Below, one piece after another: positions 1-6,627 of a DNA stretch of 11,224 bases. Origin of the DNA: an uncultured Duncaniella sp. (GTDB lineage Bacteria > Bacteroidota > Bacteroidia > Bacteroidales > Muribaculaceae); assembly GCA_910584825.1 (NCBI GenBank), contig CAJUCI010000040.1:1-11224 (forward strand), written 5' to 3'. The notes beneath the pieces were generated by a model. That model worked only from the letters and a program-made list of their open reading frames with translations. It searched no databases and had not been told where the DNA came from. Position 1 is the first letter of the stretch; every line of letters begins with the position of its first letter. The position numbers and the translations under genes are program-made.

Positions 1-410
1 TGCCGACCCACCGGCACAATGCCCCACAAACGCCGTAAACGCCTGAATTTCGCGCCCTCTGCGCCTCCGTGAGCCATTGACCCACCCACACAACGAAAGC
101 GGCCACACAGCCGGCAAAAACCAGCCATGCAGCCGCACGTTATTAAAGCCAATTAAAGCCAATTAAAGTCCGATTAAAGCCCCGTTAAACACTCGTTAAA
201 CGGCGTGGCCCGATTATTCAACCCCGATTCAACCAAATTCAAGTAAATGCACGTTTCGTTTTTTCGGGCCGACCACCTCCAGCACCGCCCATCTCACTAC
301 TTGTCAGCACGTTGCGCGACCGACCGACATTCAACACTGTGCTCGCTTCGTTTTTATGCCCATAATATTTTGTTAAAAAGTGGTAAAATGGGATTTCATG
401 GCCGTGAACG
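1..410. other. Region without a supported gene
   Basis: I see no convincing gene here. On the plus strand all three frames hit stops within the first 75 bases. On the minus strand all three frames are open from about 128 to the window edge, which probably reflects the high GC content. One of them reads as a hydrophobic stretch (WLVFAGCVAAFVVWVGQWL) but has no ATG after the upstream in-frame stop, so a membrane-protein start is possible but unsupported. The part from 143 to 242 holds a phased repeat listed separately. From 243 to 410 I see only mixed-composition sequence without a recognisable RNA gene or promoter. Confidence 0.4.
143..242. repeat. Helically phased TT(A/C)AA motif array
   Basis: TTAAA occurs at 143, 153, 163, 174, 185 and 196, and the related TTCAA at 217, 228 and 238. 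Steps are 10, 10, 11, 11, 11, then 21 (one unit skipped), 11 and 10 bases. The first members form near-exact units (ATTAAAGCCA), and the later ones share only the core. The average of about 10.5 bp would place every motif on the same face of the helix. This could be a decayed short tandem repeat, intrinsically bent DNA, or a protein-binding array upstream of a gene to the left. No function is known to me. Confidence 0.6.
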
Positions 411-414
411 GGGC

Positions 415-441
415 AAAAAAGAGGCAGCCTCTGTGGCCTCT
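415..441 (-). terminator. Intrinsic terminator of groES-groEL
   Basis: Read on the minus strand, AGAGGC (441-436) pairs with GCCTCT (425-420) across a 10-base loop and runs directly into a T tract at 420-415. It lies about 70 bases past the groEL stop codon, as expected for a rho-independent terminator of the operon. An upstream segment at 470-463 is complementary to 429-422 and could form a competing stem, but that may be coincidence. Confidence 0.75.
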
Positions 442-510
442 CTTGGATTGAGGGCGCGCAGGGGCTGCCTGAGTATGATTGATTATTGCAAATGTGTCAG
501 TGGGAACGGA

Positions 511-2148
511 TTACATCATGCCGCCCATGCCACCCATGCCGGGTGCGGGCATTGCGGGTGCGGGATTGTCCTCCTTCTTGTCAGCGATGACGCATGAGGT
601 GGTGAGGAACATTCCGGCGATTGATGCGGCGTTCTCGAGGGCCACACGTGTCACCTTGGCAGGGTCGATGACGCCGGCTGCCATGAGGTTTTCGTATGTA
701 TCGGTGCGGGCGTTGTAGCCATAGTCGGCAGAGCCTTCCTTGACCTTCTGAACCACGACTGCACCCTCCTCGCCGGCGTTGGCCACAATCTGACGGAGGG
801 GCTCTTCGATGGCGCGGCGGATAATCTGGATGCCGGTGGTCTCGTCGTCGTTAGAGCCCTTGACGTCGTCGAGGAGCTTGACGCAACGGATGTAGGCTAC
901 GCCGCCGCCGGGCACGATGCCTTCGGCGATGGCTGCGCGGGTTGCGCTGAGGGCGTCGTCGACGCGGTCTTTCTTCTCCTTCATTTCCACCTCGCTGGGT
1001 GCGCCGATGTGGAGCACGGCCACGCCGCCTGCGAGTTTGGCAAGACGCTCCTGGAGTTTCTCGCGGTCATAGTCGCTGGTGGTCTGCTCAATCTGAGCCT
1101 TAATCTGAGCGACGCGGGCTGCGATGTTCTCCTTGTTGCCTGCGCCGTTGACGATGGTGGTGTTCTCCTTGTTGATGGTCACCTTCTCGGCGCGGCCGAG
1201 CATCTCGACGGTAGCGTTGGCGAGCTGCATGCCCTTCTCCTCAGAGATGACAGTGCCGCCGGTGAGGATGGCGATGTCTTCGAGCATCTCCTTGCGGCGG
1301 TCGCCGAAGCCGGGGGCCTTGACGGCGCATACCTTGAGGGAGCCGCGCAGACGGTTGACGACGAGGGTGGCGAGGGCCTCCTGGTCGACGTCCTCAGAGA
1401 TGATTACGAGTCCGCGGCCGCTCTGGGCTGTGGCCTCGAGCACGGGGAGGATGTCTTTGATGTTGGAAATCTTCTTGTCGAAGAGAAGGATGAAGGGGTT
1501 CTCCATCACGCACTCCATCTTCTCGGTGTCGGTGACGAAGTAGGGGGAGATGTAGCCGCGGTCAAACTGCATGCCCTCGACGATGTCGACGGTGGTCTCG
1601 GTGCCCTTGGCCTCGTCGACGGTGATTACACCCTCTTTCTTGACCTTCTTCATAGCCTCGGCGATGAGTCGGCCGATGGCCTCGTCATTGTTGGCCGAGA
1701 TGCGGGCTACGTCCTCAATTTTCTTGAAGTCGTCGCCAACCTCTTGGCTCTGAGCCTTGATGCCTTCGACCACGATGGCTACGGCACGGTCGATGCCGCG
1801 CTTGATGTCCATGGGGTTGGCACCGGCGGCCACGTTCTTGAGGCCGACGTTGACGATGGCCTGGGCGAGGACGGTGGCGGTGGTGGTGCCGTCGCCTGCG
1901 TCGTCGCCGGTCTTGGAGGCTACCTCCTTGACGAGCTGTGCGCCCATGTTCTGGAATGCGTCCTCAAGCTCGATTTCGCGGGCTACGCTGACACCGTCCT
2001 TTGTGATGTGGGGTGCGCCGAATTTCTTCTCGATGATTACGTTGCGGCCTTTGGGGCCAAGTGTAACTTTTACGGCGTCGGCGAGGGCGTCGACACCTTT
2101 CTTGAGCTCTTCGCGAGCCTTTATGTCAAATTTGATTTCTTTTGCCAT
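511..2148 (-). CDS. groEL: Chaperonin GroEL (Hsp60)
   Basis: This is the 60-kDa subunit of the cytoplasmic double-ring chaperonin, which encloses unfolded proteins and folds them in ATP-driven cycles together with GroES. The protein has 545 residues, the usual length for the family. The nucleotide-binding motifs are intact: the LGPKGRNV segment near residues 30-37, Asp51 in DGVSV, and GDGTTTATVLAQ with the key Asp86 (equivalent to Asp87 in E. coli). GAPSEVEMKEKKDRVDDA, with the conserved catalytic-type aspartate, and PGGG follow in the C-terminal equatorial domain. The protein ends in the flexible Gly-Met tail GMGGMGGMM. It lies 34 bases after groES in the same operon and ends before a clear terminator. 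No Shine-Dalgarno is visible before the ATG, which is normal for Bacteroidetes. The gene is GC-rich, consistent with high expression codon use. Identification is essentially certain. Confidence 0.99.
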   Translation of the reverse strand: MAKEIKFDIKAREELKKGVDALADAVKVTLGPKGRNVIIEKKFGAPHITKDGVSVAREIELEDAFQNMGAQLVKEVASKTGDDAGDGTTTATVLAQAIVNVGLKNVAAGANPMDIKRGIDRAVAIVVEGIKAQSQEVGDDFKKIEDVARISANNDEAIGRLIAEAMKKVKKEGVITVDEAKGTETTVDIVEGMQFDRGYISPYFVTDTEKMECVMENPFILLFDKKISNIKDILPVLEATAQSGRGLVIISEDVDQEALATLVVNRLRGSLKVCAVKAPGFGDRRKEMLEDIAILTGGTVISEEKGMQLANATVEMLGRAEKVTINKENTTIVNGAGNKENIAARVAQIKAQIEQTTSDYDREKLQERLAKLAGGVAVLHIGAPSEVEMKEKKDRVDDALSATRAAIAEGIVPGGGVAYIRCVKLLDDVKGSNDDETTGIQIIRRAIEEPLRQIVANAGEEGAVVVQKVKEGSADYGYNARTDTYENLMAAGVIDPAKVTRVALENAASIAGMFLTTSCVIADKKEDNPAPAMPAPGMGGMGGMM

Positions 2149-2182
2149 GATTCTTGTGTATTTTACTACGATACTTTAGATG

Positions 2183-2455
2183 TTATCCGATGACAGCGAG
2201 GATGTCGCTCTGACGCATGATGAGGTATTTTGTGCCCTCAATCTCTACTTCGGTGCCGGCATATTTGCCGTAGAGCACTTCATCGTCTTTCTTTACTACC
2301 ATTTCCTCGTCCTTGGTGCCGTTGCCTGTTGCGATAACGGTGCCTCTCAGAGGTTTTTCCTTTGCTGAGTCAGGAATGATGATGCCGGCGGCGGTGACCT
2401 CCTCGGCGGGGGTGGGGAGGATGAGCACGCGGTCAGCTAATGGCTTGATGTTCAT
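2183..2455 (-). CDS. groES: Co-chaperonin GroES (Hsp10)
   Basis: This is the 10-kDa heptameric lid of the GroEL cavity. The 90-residue length fits the family. The N-terminal NIKPLADRVLI strand, the mobile loop at about residues 17-34 with the hydrophobic GIII edge that binds GroEL (AAGIIIPDSAKEKP), the GTVIATGNG turn, and the closing KYAGTEVEIEGTKYLIMRQSDILAVI are all present. It is the first gene of the groES-groEL operon. The upstream region lacks the CIRCE operator known from many other groESL operons and shows no housekeeping TAnnTTTG box on this strand. Instead there is a consensus sigma-54 promoter about 66 bases before the ATG (separate entry), so its control may be unusual. The function is certain and the regulation is inferred. 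Confidence 0.99.
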   Translation of the reverse strand: MNIKPLADRVLILPTPAEEVTAAGIIIPDSAKEKPLRGTVIATGNGTKDEEMVVKKDDEVLYGKYAGTEVEIEGTKYLIMRQSDILAVIG

Positions 2456-2520
2456 AGTGGATATTATGGTTATTAGTTTGTTAGAATTAATGATATTATA
2501 ATTTTACGGTAAGAGATAGT

Positions 2521-2536
2521 AGCAAATTTCGTGCCA
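2521..2536 (-). promoter_or_regulatory. Candidate sigma-54 (-24/-12) promoter of groESL
   Basis: On the minus strand the sequence reads TGGCACG, four bases, then TTGCT. This matches the RpoN consensus TGGCACG-N4-TTGCW at every fixed position, with correct spacing between the GG and GC elements. It points at groES, giving a leader of about 55 bases to the ATG at 2455. No TAnnTTTG box was found on this strand in the 264-bp gap, so this is the best promoter for the operon by sequence. Bacteroidetes do encode RpoN and its activators, but use of it at this gene is my inference. Confidence 0.65.
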
Positions 2537-2547
2537 AGGGGTCATGA

Positions 2548-2573
2548 TGTCAGTCGCGACTGACAAATTGTCA
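2548..2573. promoter_or_regulatory. Overlapping palindromes, candidate operator or activator site
   Basis: TGTCAGTCGCGACTGACA (2548-2565) is a perfect 18-bp palindrome, and TGACAAATTGTCA (2561-2573) is a second one sharing a half-site. Together they hold three TGTCA/TGACA half-sites; a fourth lies at 2597-2601. The cluster begins 12 bases upstream of the -24 box of the candidate sigma-54 promoter. It could bind a sigma-54 activator or a repressor, or it could influence the divergent ssrA promoter about 110 bases away. The binding protein is unknown. Confidence 0.55.
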
Positions 2574-2670
2574 ATATCCCCTTGTGCCAATCTATATGTC
2601 AACAATCGGATGGCAGGAATGGTTCATCTTGATGTGGTGATGTTAATGTTAGTTAAATATTGGCCTCGGA

Positions 2671-2703
2671 TTTTGTTTTAGGCTGCCTGAGGTGTTATCT
2701 TTG
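2671..2703 (+). promoter_or_regulatory. Housekeeping promoter of ssrA
   Basis: TTTTG at 2671-2675 is followed by exactly 20 bases and TATCTTTG at 2696-2703. This is the Bacteroidetes primary-sigma arrangement (-33 TTTG, -7 TAnnTTTG). Transcription would begin near 2710, about ten bases before the mature 5' end of tmRNA, which would then be trimmed by RNase P. Confidence 0.85.
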
Positions 2704-2719
2704 CAAAACTTATCTACTC

Positions 2720-3116
2720 GGGGCTGACTGGCTTTGACAGCGTTTTGAGGTGGTGAGTAAGCATGCAGAGTGATGATGCCCACACTCTTTAATCAGAGAC
2801 ATCAAAAATTCAAATGGCGAAAACAACTACGCTCTCGCTGCTTAATCGAAGTACAGTAGATTAACCTTTATCTCCGCAACAGTTGCAGAGACGAGACATC
2901 ACCCGGTTGTCCTTTTTCCGAGACGGACCGATACGGTGGTGCAGTTAAATCGGAAATATGGCGATGAAAGCCTCGATAGTCGCCGAGACACTTAGAGGAT
3001 AAGGTCGAGATTGGTCGTCTCTTACCTGTCGCGACTCGAAAACCAAGATGAGAATAAGCATGTAGAAAGCTCATTGTCTGGACGTCTGGACGAGGGTTCA
3101 AACCCCTCCAGCTCCA
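2720..3116 (+). ncRNA. ssrA: tmRNA (transfer-messenger RNA)
   Basis: tmRNA rescues ribosomes stalled on messages lacking a stop codon and tags the unfinished protein for proteolysis; it works with SmpB and is charged with alanine. The tRNA-like ends are clear. The 5' GGGGCTG (2720-2726) pairs with the 3' CAGCTCC (3109-3115), including the G3-U70 wobble that marks alanine acceptors. A T arm with the GGTTCAAACC loop region lies just before the 3' strand. The tag reading frame runs 2816-2845: GGC resume codon, then ENNYALAA and TAA, giving the tag (A)GENNYALAA of the Bacteroidales type. The intervening part should form the pseudoknots, which I did not fold in full. After the discriminator A at 3116 the genome reads CAAA, so CCA is not encoded and must be added by the CCA-adding enzyme. 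It is divergent from groES and has its own promoter. Confidence 0.96.
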
Positions 3117-3123
3117 CAAATAT

Positions 3124-3138
3124 GCCTGATTGTCAGGC
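3124..3138 (+). terminator. Short hairpin after ssrA
   Basis: GCCTGA (3124-3129) and TCAGGC (3133-3138) form a 6-bp stem with a 3-base loop, seven bases past the mature tmRNA 3' end. The following GTTTGTAAAG is only weakly T-rich, so it may be a partial terminator or a 3' processing structure. Confidence 0.45.
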
Positions 3139-3151
3139 GTTTGTAAAGACC

Positions 3152-3189
3152 ACACCCAATTTTGCGCCGAAAATCGCAAAGTTGGGTGT
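3152..3189 (+). terminator. Long hairpin between ssrA and the PH-like gene
   Basis: Two 15-base arms (3152-3166 and 3175-3189, left arm ACACCCAATTTTGCG) pair throughout, with one G-U wobble and an 8-base loop. Downstream sequence is AATTGTGGTATTT, without a strong T run. It probably completes ssrA termination, but it ends only 30 bases before the next start codon and could also act as an attenuator or leader structure for that gene. Confidence 0.55.
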
Positions 3190-3218
3190 AATTGTGGTAT
3201 TTAAGGCATGAAGACAAT

Positions 3219-3791
3219 ATGAGCATGGATGACAAAAGTGGCGAAAGAATATTTGAATGCTATTATACGGATGCACCTCTCGCGGATAGATTATCGGTCT
3301 GGGGTATTAGCATAGCCATGATATTGGTTTTCACATTGATTATTAAGGTAAACAATATATATTTGTTGGTGATTGCCTGTCTGATATATGTTTTTATCCC
3401 TCTATGGTTTGAGTTCGGGGTGTATATGATACGGACAAGAAGTATCATCGAACTGACGGATAACAATGAGATTGTGGTGAGGCGATGGATGTGCCGCCGC
3501 AAGTCATATCCTATTGACAAAATTGAGAGCATACGTGTTGTGGATTTTGATGAAGACAGTATCGACAGACTGACACGGGACTGTATATTCCCCATGCCAG
3601 TGGGCAATGTCAACCAATATCCGACAAAAGGGGTCATAGTCTTTTTTGACCGAAAGTGGATAAAAAGTGTACGTCCTGTCTTCTTCAATGCCGCAAATCC
3701 AGAGCAGTTCGCAATTGCTCTTGCAAATGAATCGGGAAAGCCAGTGTATATGAGCCAAGAGGATGGGGGAGAATCCGGCAATAATTATTAA
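3219..3791 (+). CDS. Small two-TM membrane protein with PH-like domain
   Basis: I do not recognise a specific function. From the ATG at 3219 the protein has 190 residues; an ATG at 3225 is equally possible, and the frame stays open back to a TTG at 3192. After a short charged N-terminus come two adjacent hydrophobic helices (roughly residues 24-44 and 47-69), then a soluble domain of about 120 residues. Its order (RSIIELTDNNEIVVRR, a basic CRRKSYPIDKIESIRV strand pair, a GVIVFFDRKWIKSVRPVFFNAANPEQFAIAL ending) resembles bacterial PH-like domains in which a final helix follows an NPEQF-type segment. It is probably in the inner membrane with the domain in the cytoplasm. The gene is visibly more AT-rich than groESL or GH115, and it sits directly downstream of ssrA, a common insertion hotspot, so recent acquisition is possible. 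I found no promoter of its own. Confidence 0.8.
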   Translation: MSMDDKSGERIFECYYTDAPLADRLSVWGISIAMILVFTLIIKVNNIYLLVIACLIYVFIPLWFEFGVYMIRTRSIIELTDNNEIVVRRWMCRRKSYPIDKIESIRVVDFDEDSIDRLTRDCIFPMPVGNVNQYPTKGVIVFFDRKWIKSVRPVFFNAANPEQFAIALANESGKPVYMSQEDGGESGNNY

Positions 3792-3798
3792 ATGATGG

Positions 3799-3848
3799 TA
3801 TGCCGGATGAGTTGCTCGACTAATTATAGCAGACTTGCTTTCGGCATA
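3799..3848 (+). terminator. Weak terminator-like inverted repeat
   Basis: TATGCCG (3799-3805) and CGGCATA (3842-3848) could form a 7-bp stem eight bases past the stop codon of the PH-like gene. The loop is long (36 bases) and no T run follows, so this is tentative. Confidence 0.25.
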
Positions 3849-3929
3849 TAACGCCTGTGAAAATGCGGCGATGTTACGTATATAAATAATGTTGTGACGT
3901 GGGGCGGGAGTGCGTAGTTGAAAATGTGC

Positions 3930-3937
3930 TATCTTTG
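3930..3937 (+). promoter_or_regulatory. Promoter -7 box of the GH115 gene
   Basis: TATCTTTG matches the Bacteroidetes -7 consensus TAnnTTTG and is identical to the box of ssrA. No TTTG is present about 20 bases upstream, where the sequence is GC-rich, so the -33 element is missing or poor. A promoter of this sort often needs an activator, which would fit control by an HTCS. The expected transcript start is near 3944. Confidence 0.65.
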
Positions 3938-3945
3938 TATGGCCG

Positions 3946-4001
3946 ATTTCATCGTGTCCGGGCGGGCGTGTCGCGGCCGGTCGTGATGGAATATGATTTT
4001 T
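3946..4001 (+). promoter_or_regulatory. Leader hairpin at the GH115 start, possible attenuator
   Basis: Arms 3946-3961 and 3977-3992 pair at 15 of 16 positions (three G-U wobbles, one T-T mismatch) around a GC-rich 15-base loop. The predicted transcript begins about two bases before the stem, and the stem ends directly against the ATG at 3993. A run of five T follows at 3997-4001, so the structure also has the shape of an intrinsic terminator. It could hinder initiation at 3993, favour the start at 4023, or attenuate transcription. Confidence 0.5.
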
Positions 4002-6611
4002 CCGAAAAAAGTAAGATTTGCTATGAATATGAGTTTTAGATTATTGTCAGTATTGCTGGCACTGTTTGTCGCAGCAGGATGTCTGCGGGCAAACGAGCAT
4101 TCTATTCTTGAAGTGGCCCATGCGGGTGAGATGAGCCATAGGGCTGACGGAAAGCCGTTCGGGTTCAATCCCCGGGGCTGTTACATTCTGATTGACGGGG
4201 AGGATTCGCCCGTAATCAGGAAGGTGGCTGAAATGTTTTCGTCAGACGTGGCCCGAGTGACCGGGGTGAAGCCGCAGATTTCTACGGAGGTCAGGGTAGG
4301 GGAGCCGGCTGTCATAATTGGTGTCGCAGGCAAGAGCCGACATATCAGCAATCTTGAGAGGAACGGTGTCATAGACGTTGACTCGCTCAAGGGTGAATGG
4401 GAGAGGTATAGCATAGTCACGGCGTCGTCACCCGCCGCCGGCATACCCCAAGCTCTCATCGTGGCCGGAAGTGACAGGCGCGGTGCGGCCTACGGTGTGT
4501 TTTCGGTGAGCGAGGCTATGGGAGTGTCGCCGTGGGAATGGTGGGCCGACGTGCCGGTGAGACAGGCCGGTGACATCAGGATTGTGGCCGACTACATTTC
4601 AGTACCGCCGTCGGTGAAGTATCGCGGAATATTCATCAATGACGAGGACTGGGGTCTGAAGCCCTGGGCCACATATAATTATGAGAAGGAGTTGGGCGAT
4701 ATAGGCCCGCGCACATATGCAAGGGTGTGCGAACTGTTGCTGCGTCTAAAGGGCAATATGCTCGCTCCGGCCATGCATGCCTGTACGGGCGCGTTCTATT
4801 CGCATCCCGAGAGCAAGGTCGTGGCCGACAGTTACGGCATCATAATCACCACTTCGCACTGTGAGCCGATGCTGCTAAACAACGCCGCGCTTTCGGAATG
4901 GGATTCCGAGCGTGACGGCGAGTGGAATTACAGGACTAACAAGGAGACTATCTATAACAAGTTTGACGCAAGGATAAAGGAGGCATGCATGTATGAGAAC
5001 ATCTATACGATGGCCATGCGCGGCGTGCATGACGAGGGGATGAAGGGCAATCTGCCTATGGCCGAGCGCGTGGGTCTGCTCGACGAGGTCATAGCTGACC
5101 AGCGTGGCATACTCGAGCGGCATATTAATCGCAAAGCCTCGGAGATACCGCAGATTTTCGTCCCCTATAAGGAGACTCTCGACATTTATGAGGCGGGGCT
5201 TGACCTGCCGGATGACATAACGATAATTTGGCCCGATGATAATTACGGCTACTGGAAACATCTGAGCGATGACACCGAGCGCAGACGCGGAGGCGGGGCC
5301 GGAGTCTATTATCACACCTCGTATCTCGGCACGCCTCATGATTATCTATGGTTGTGCACCACGCCCCCCGTGCTGATGTATGAGGAGCTGAAGAAGGCCT
5401 ATGATTACGGTGCCGACCGATACTGGCTGCTCAATGTCGGTGACATCAAGCCGATGGAGATGGCCGTTCAGACGTTCTTTGAGATGGCATGGGATTTTGG
5501 GGCGTTCGATTACGAAAAGGCTCTCACTCATCAGGCCCGTATGCTCGCAGGAATATTCGGTGAAAGCCATCTCGAGCGTTTTCAACGGCTGACGGATGAG
5601 TATTACCGTCTCGCCTGGAGCCGTAAGCCCGAGTATATGGGGTGGGAGCGTGAATGGGATACCCCTGAGCTGGAACAGCTCGGCCCGACGGAGTATTCGT
5701 TTGAGAATTATAATGACGCGCGTACGCGCCTGGCGGATTACAAGGCCATATCGGACGAGGCCGCGCGTATAGCAGGTGAGCTGGCCGATTCATTGCGTGC
5801 ACCGTTCTTTGAGATGATAGGCTATCCGGCTATGGCGTCTTATCAGATAAACCGCAAGTATCTGATGGCGCAGCTTAACGGCGAGATGTTGGCCAAGGGG
5901 GATACGGCCCGTGCAAGCAGGGCGGGACGGCTCGCATTGGCCGCGCATGACAGCATCGCCGCGCTCAACCGTCAGTACAACGGTATGCTTGGCGGAAAGT
6001 GGAAGGGCATGATGGATGTGCCCCCGGGGTTTGTGGCCAAGTATCAGGATATGCCTGAAGTGTTTGTGTCGGATGCCGTGCCTGAGGTCATGGTCAGCGT
6101 TAAGCCTGACGAGAGCCAGGCGTCGCTCGACCGTTGCCACGTAGTGAAGCTGTGGGAGCCTCTTGAGTCAGACAAGGGGATAAGGGTGATTGACGGACTC
6201 GGATATGACTGGAGCGTGGTGCAGCTTGGCGAGGCGCGCCCGGGCGCGGATGTGAGCGGTGAATGTGTCACATATGAGCTTCCGGCTGTCGACAGCGATA
6301 CGGTTTCGGTCACGGTGTACGCCCTCCCGTTCTTCCCTCTAAATAATGAGACAGGCACACGTTATGGTGTGTCGGTTGACGGCGGAGAGATGCAGGTGGT
6401 CGATTACAAGCCTGTGGAGTGGTCGCATGACTGGAAGAGCAATGTGCTGCGCAACAGCACGGCCAGTGAGTTTGTGTTCCGCGTAGACCCCGCGCTTGCC
6501 TCGCACCGCCTGACTCTTCATGCCATAGATGCAGGTCAGATGGTTCAGAGAATCGTAGTTGACTGGGGCGGACTTAAACGCACCTATGTAGGGCCTTCGG
6601 CGCGAATGTAA
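3993..6611 (+). CDS. GH115 family xylan alpha-glucuronidase, secreted
   Basis: GH115 enzymes remove glucuronic acid or 4-O-methylglucuronic acid side chains from xylan, including internal decorations; some members act on other acidic plant glycans. The protein has 872 residues from the first ATG. A signal sequence is clear (hydrophobic LLSVLLALFVAAGC, about residues 17-30). Cys30 could be a lipoprotein cysteine, although the lipobox is imperfect. Family landmarks follow in order: an N-terminal alpha/beta domain with SDRRGAAYGVFSVSEAMGVSP and WEWWADVPV; the barrel with RGIFINDEDW (211-220), HCEPM (289-293), RGVHDEGM (His346, Glu348), IWPDDNYGYW (412-421), YYHTSYLG (His441), and RYWLLNVGDIKPMEM (Asp484); a helical region; and the C-terminal beta domain with PLNNETGTRYGVSVDGG, the VLRNST segment, and QRIVVDWGG. 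The acidic and His residues in these motifs are the likely active-site candidates. The start is uncertain because the ATG at 4023 has an A-rich leader and escapes the hairpin. It lies beside an HTCS, suggesting a glycan-use locus. Confidence 0.95.
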   Translation: MIFPKKVRFAMNMSFRLLSVLLALFVAAGCLRANEHSILEVAHAGEMSHRADGKPFGFNPRGCYILIDGEDSPVIRKVAEMFSSDVARVTGVKPQISTEVRVGEPAVIIGVAGKSRHISNLERNGVIDVDSLKGEWERYSIVTASSPAAGIPQALIVAGSDRRGAAYGVFSVSEAMGVSPWEWWADVPVRQAGDIRIVADYISVPPSVKYRGIFINDEDWGLKPWATYNYEKELGDIGPRTYARVCELLLRLKGNMLAPAMHACTGAFYSHPESKVVADSYGIIITTSHCEPMLLNNAALSEWDSERDGEWNYRTNKETIYNKFDARIKEACMYENIYTMAMRGVHDEGMKGNLPMAERVGLLDEVIADQRGILERHINRKASEIPQIFVPYKETLDIYEAGLDLPDDITIIWPDDNYGYWKHLSDDTERRRGGGAGVYYHTSYLGTPHDYLWLCTTPPVLMYEELKKAYDYGADRYWLLNVGDIKPMEMAVQTFFEMAWDFGAFDYEKALTHQARMLAGIFGESHLERFQRLTDEYYRLAWSRKPEYMGWEREWDTPELEQLGPTEYSFENYNDARTRLADYKAISDEAARIAGELADSLRAPFFEMIGYPAMASYQINRKYLMAQLNGEMLAKGDTARASRAGRLALAAHDSIAALNRQYNGMLGGKWKGMMDVPPGFVAKYQDMPEVFVSDAVPEVMVSVKPDESQASLDRCHVVKLWEPLESDKGIRVIDGLGYDWSVVQLGEARPGADVSGECVTYELPAVDSDTVSVTVYALPFFPLNNETGTRYGVSVDGGEMQVVDYKPVEWSHDWKSNVLRNSTASEFVFRVDPALASHRLTLHAIDAGQMVQRIVVDWGGLKRTYVGPSARM

Positions 6612-6627
6612 GGGCCGAAAACCTGAT

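Noticed and set aside
1..128. Minus-strand open frames reaching the window edge, one with a hydrophobic stretch
   Set aside because: All three frames are open because of base composition. The hydrophobic one has no ATG after its upstream stop, and no family is recognisable.
247..597. Plus-strand open frame of 116 codons
   Set aside because: It runs through the groESL terminator and into the 3' end of groEL on the opposite strand. The composition is not protein-like and no promoter matches exactly.
1009..2193. Long plus-strand open frame (394 codons) opposite groEL
   Set aside because: It is a mirror of the GC-rich groEL codons, with low-complexity Leu/Val/Gly/Asp-rich translation and no domain. 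groEL on the other strand is certain.
2584..2590. Second TTGGCAC (minus strand), possible second sigma-54 promoter
   Set aside because: No GC-containing -12 element lies at the right distance; the sequence there is GATAT. It is kept only as part of the repeat structure.
2868..3179. Minus-strand open frame of 103 codons opposite ssrA
   Set aside because: It is the antisense of tmRNA, including the T arm and acceptor stem. Such frames are common false genes.
3109..3200. Possible attachment site of an integrated element at the ssrA 3' end
   Set aside because: I found no second copy of the ssrA end elsewhere in the window and no integrase gene.
3011..3211. Plus-strand open frame of 66 codons
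   Set aside because: It starts inside the tmRNA and crosses both downstream hairpins, so structural RNA explains the sequence.
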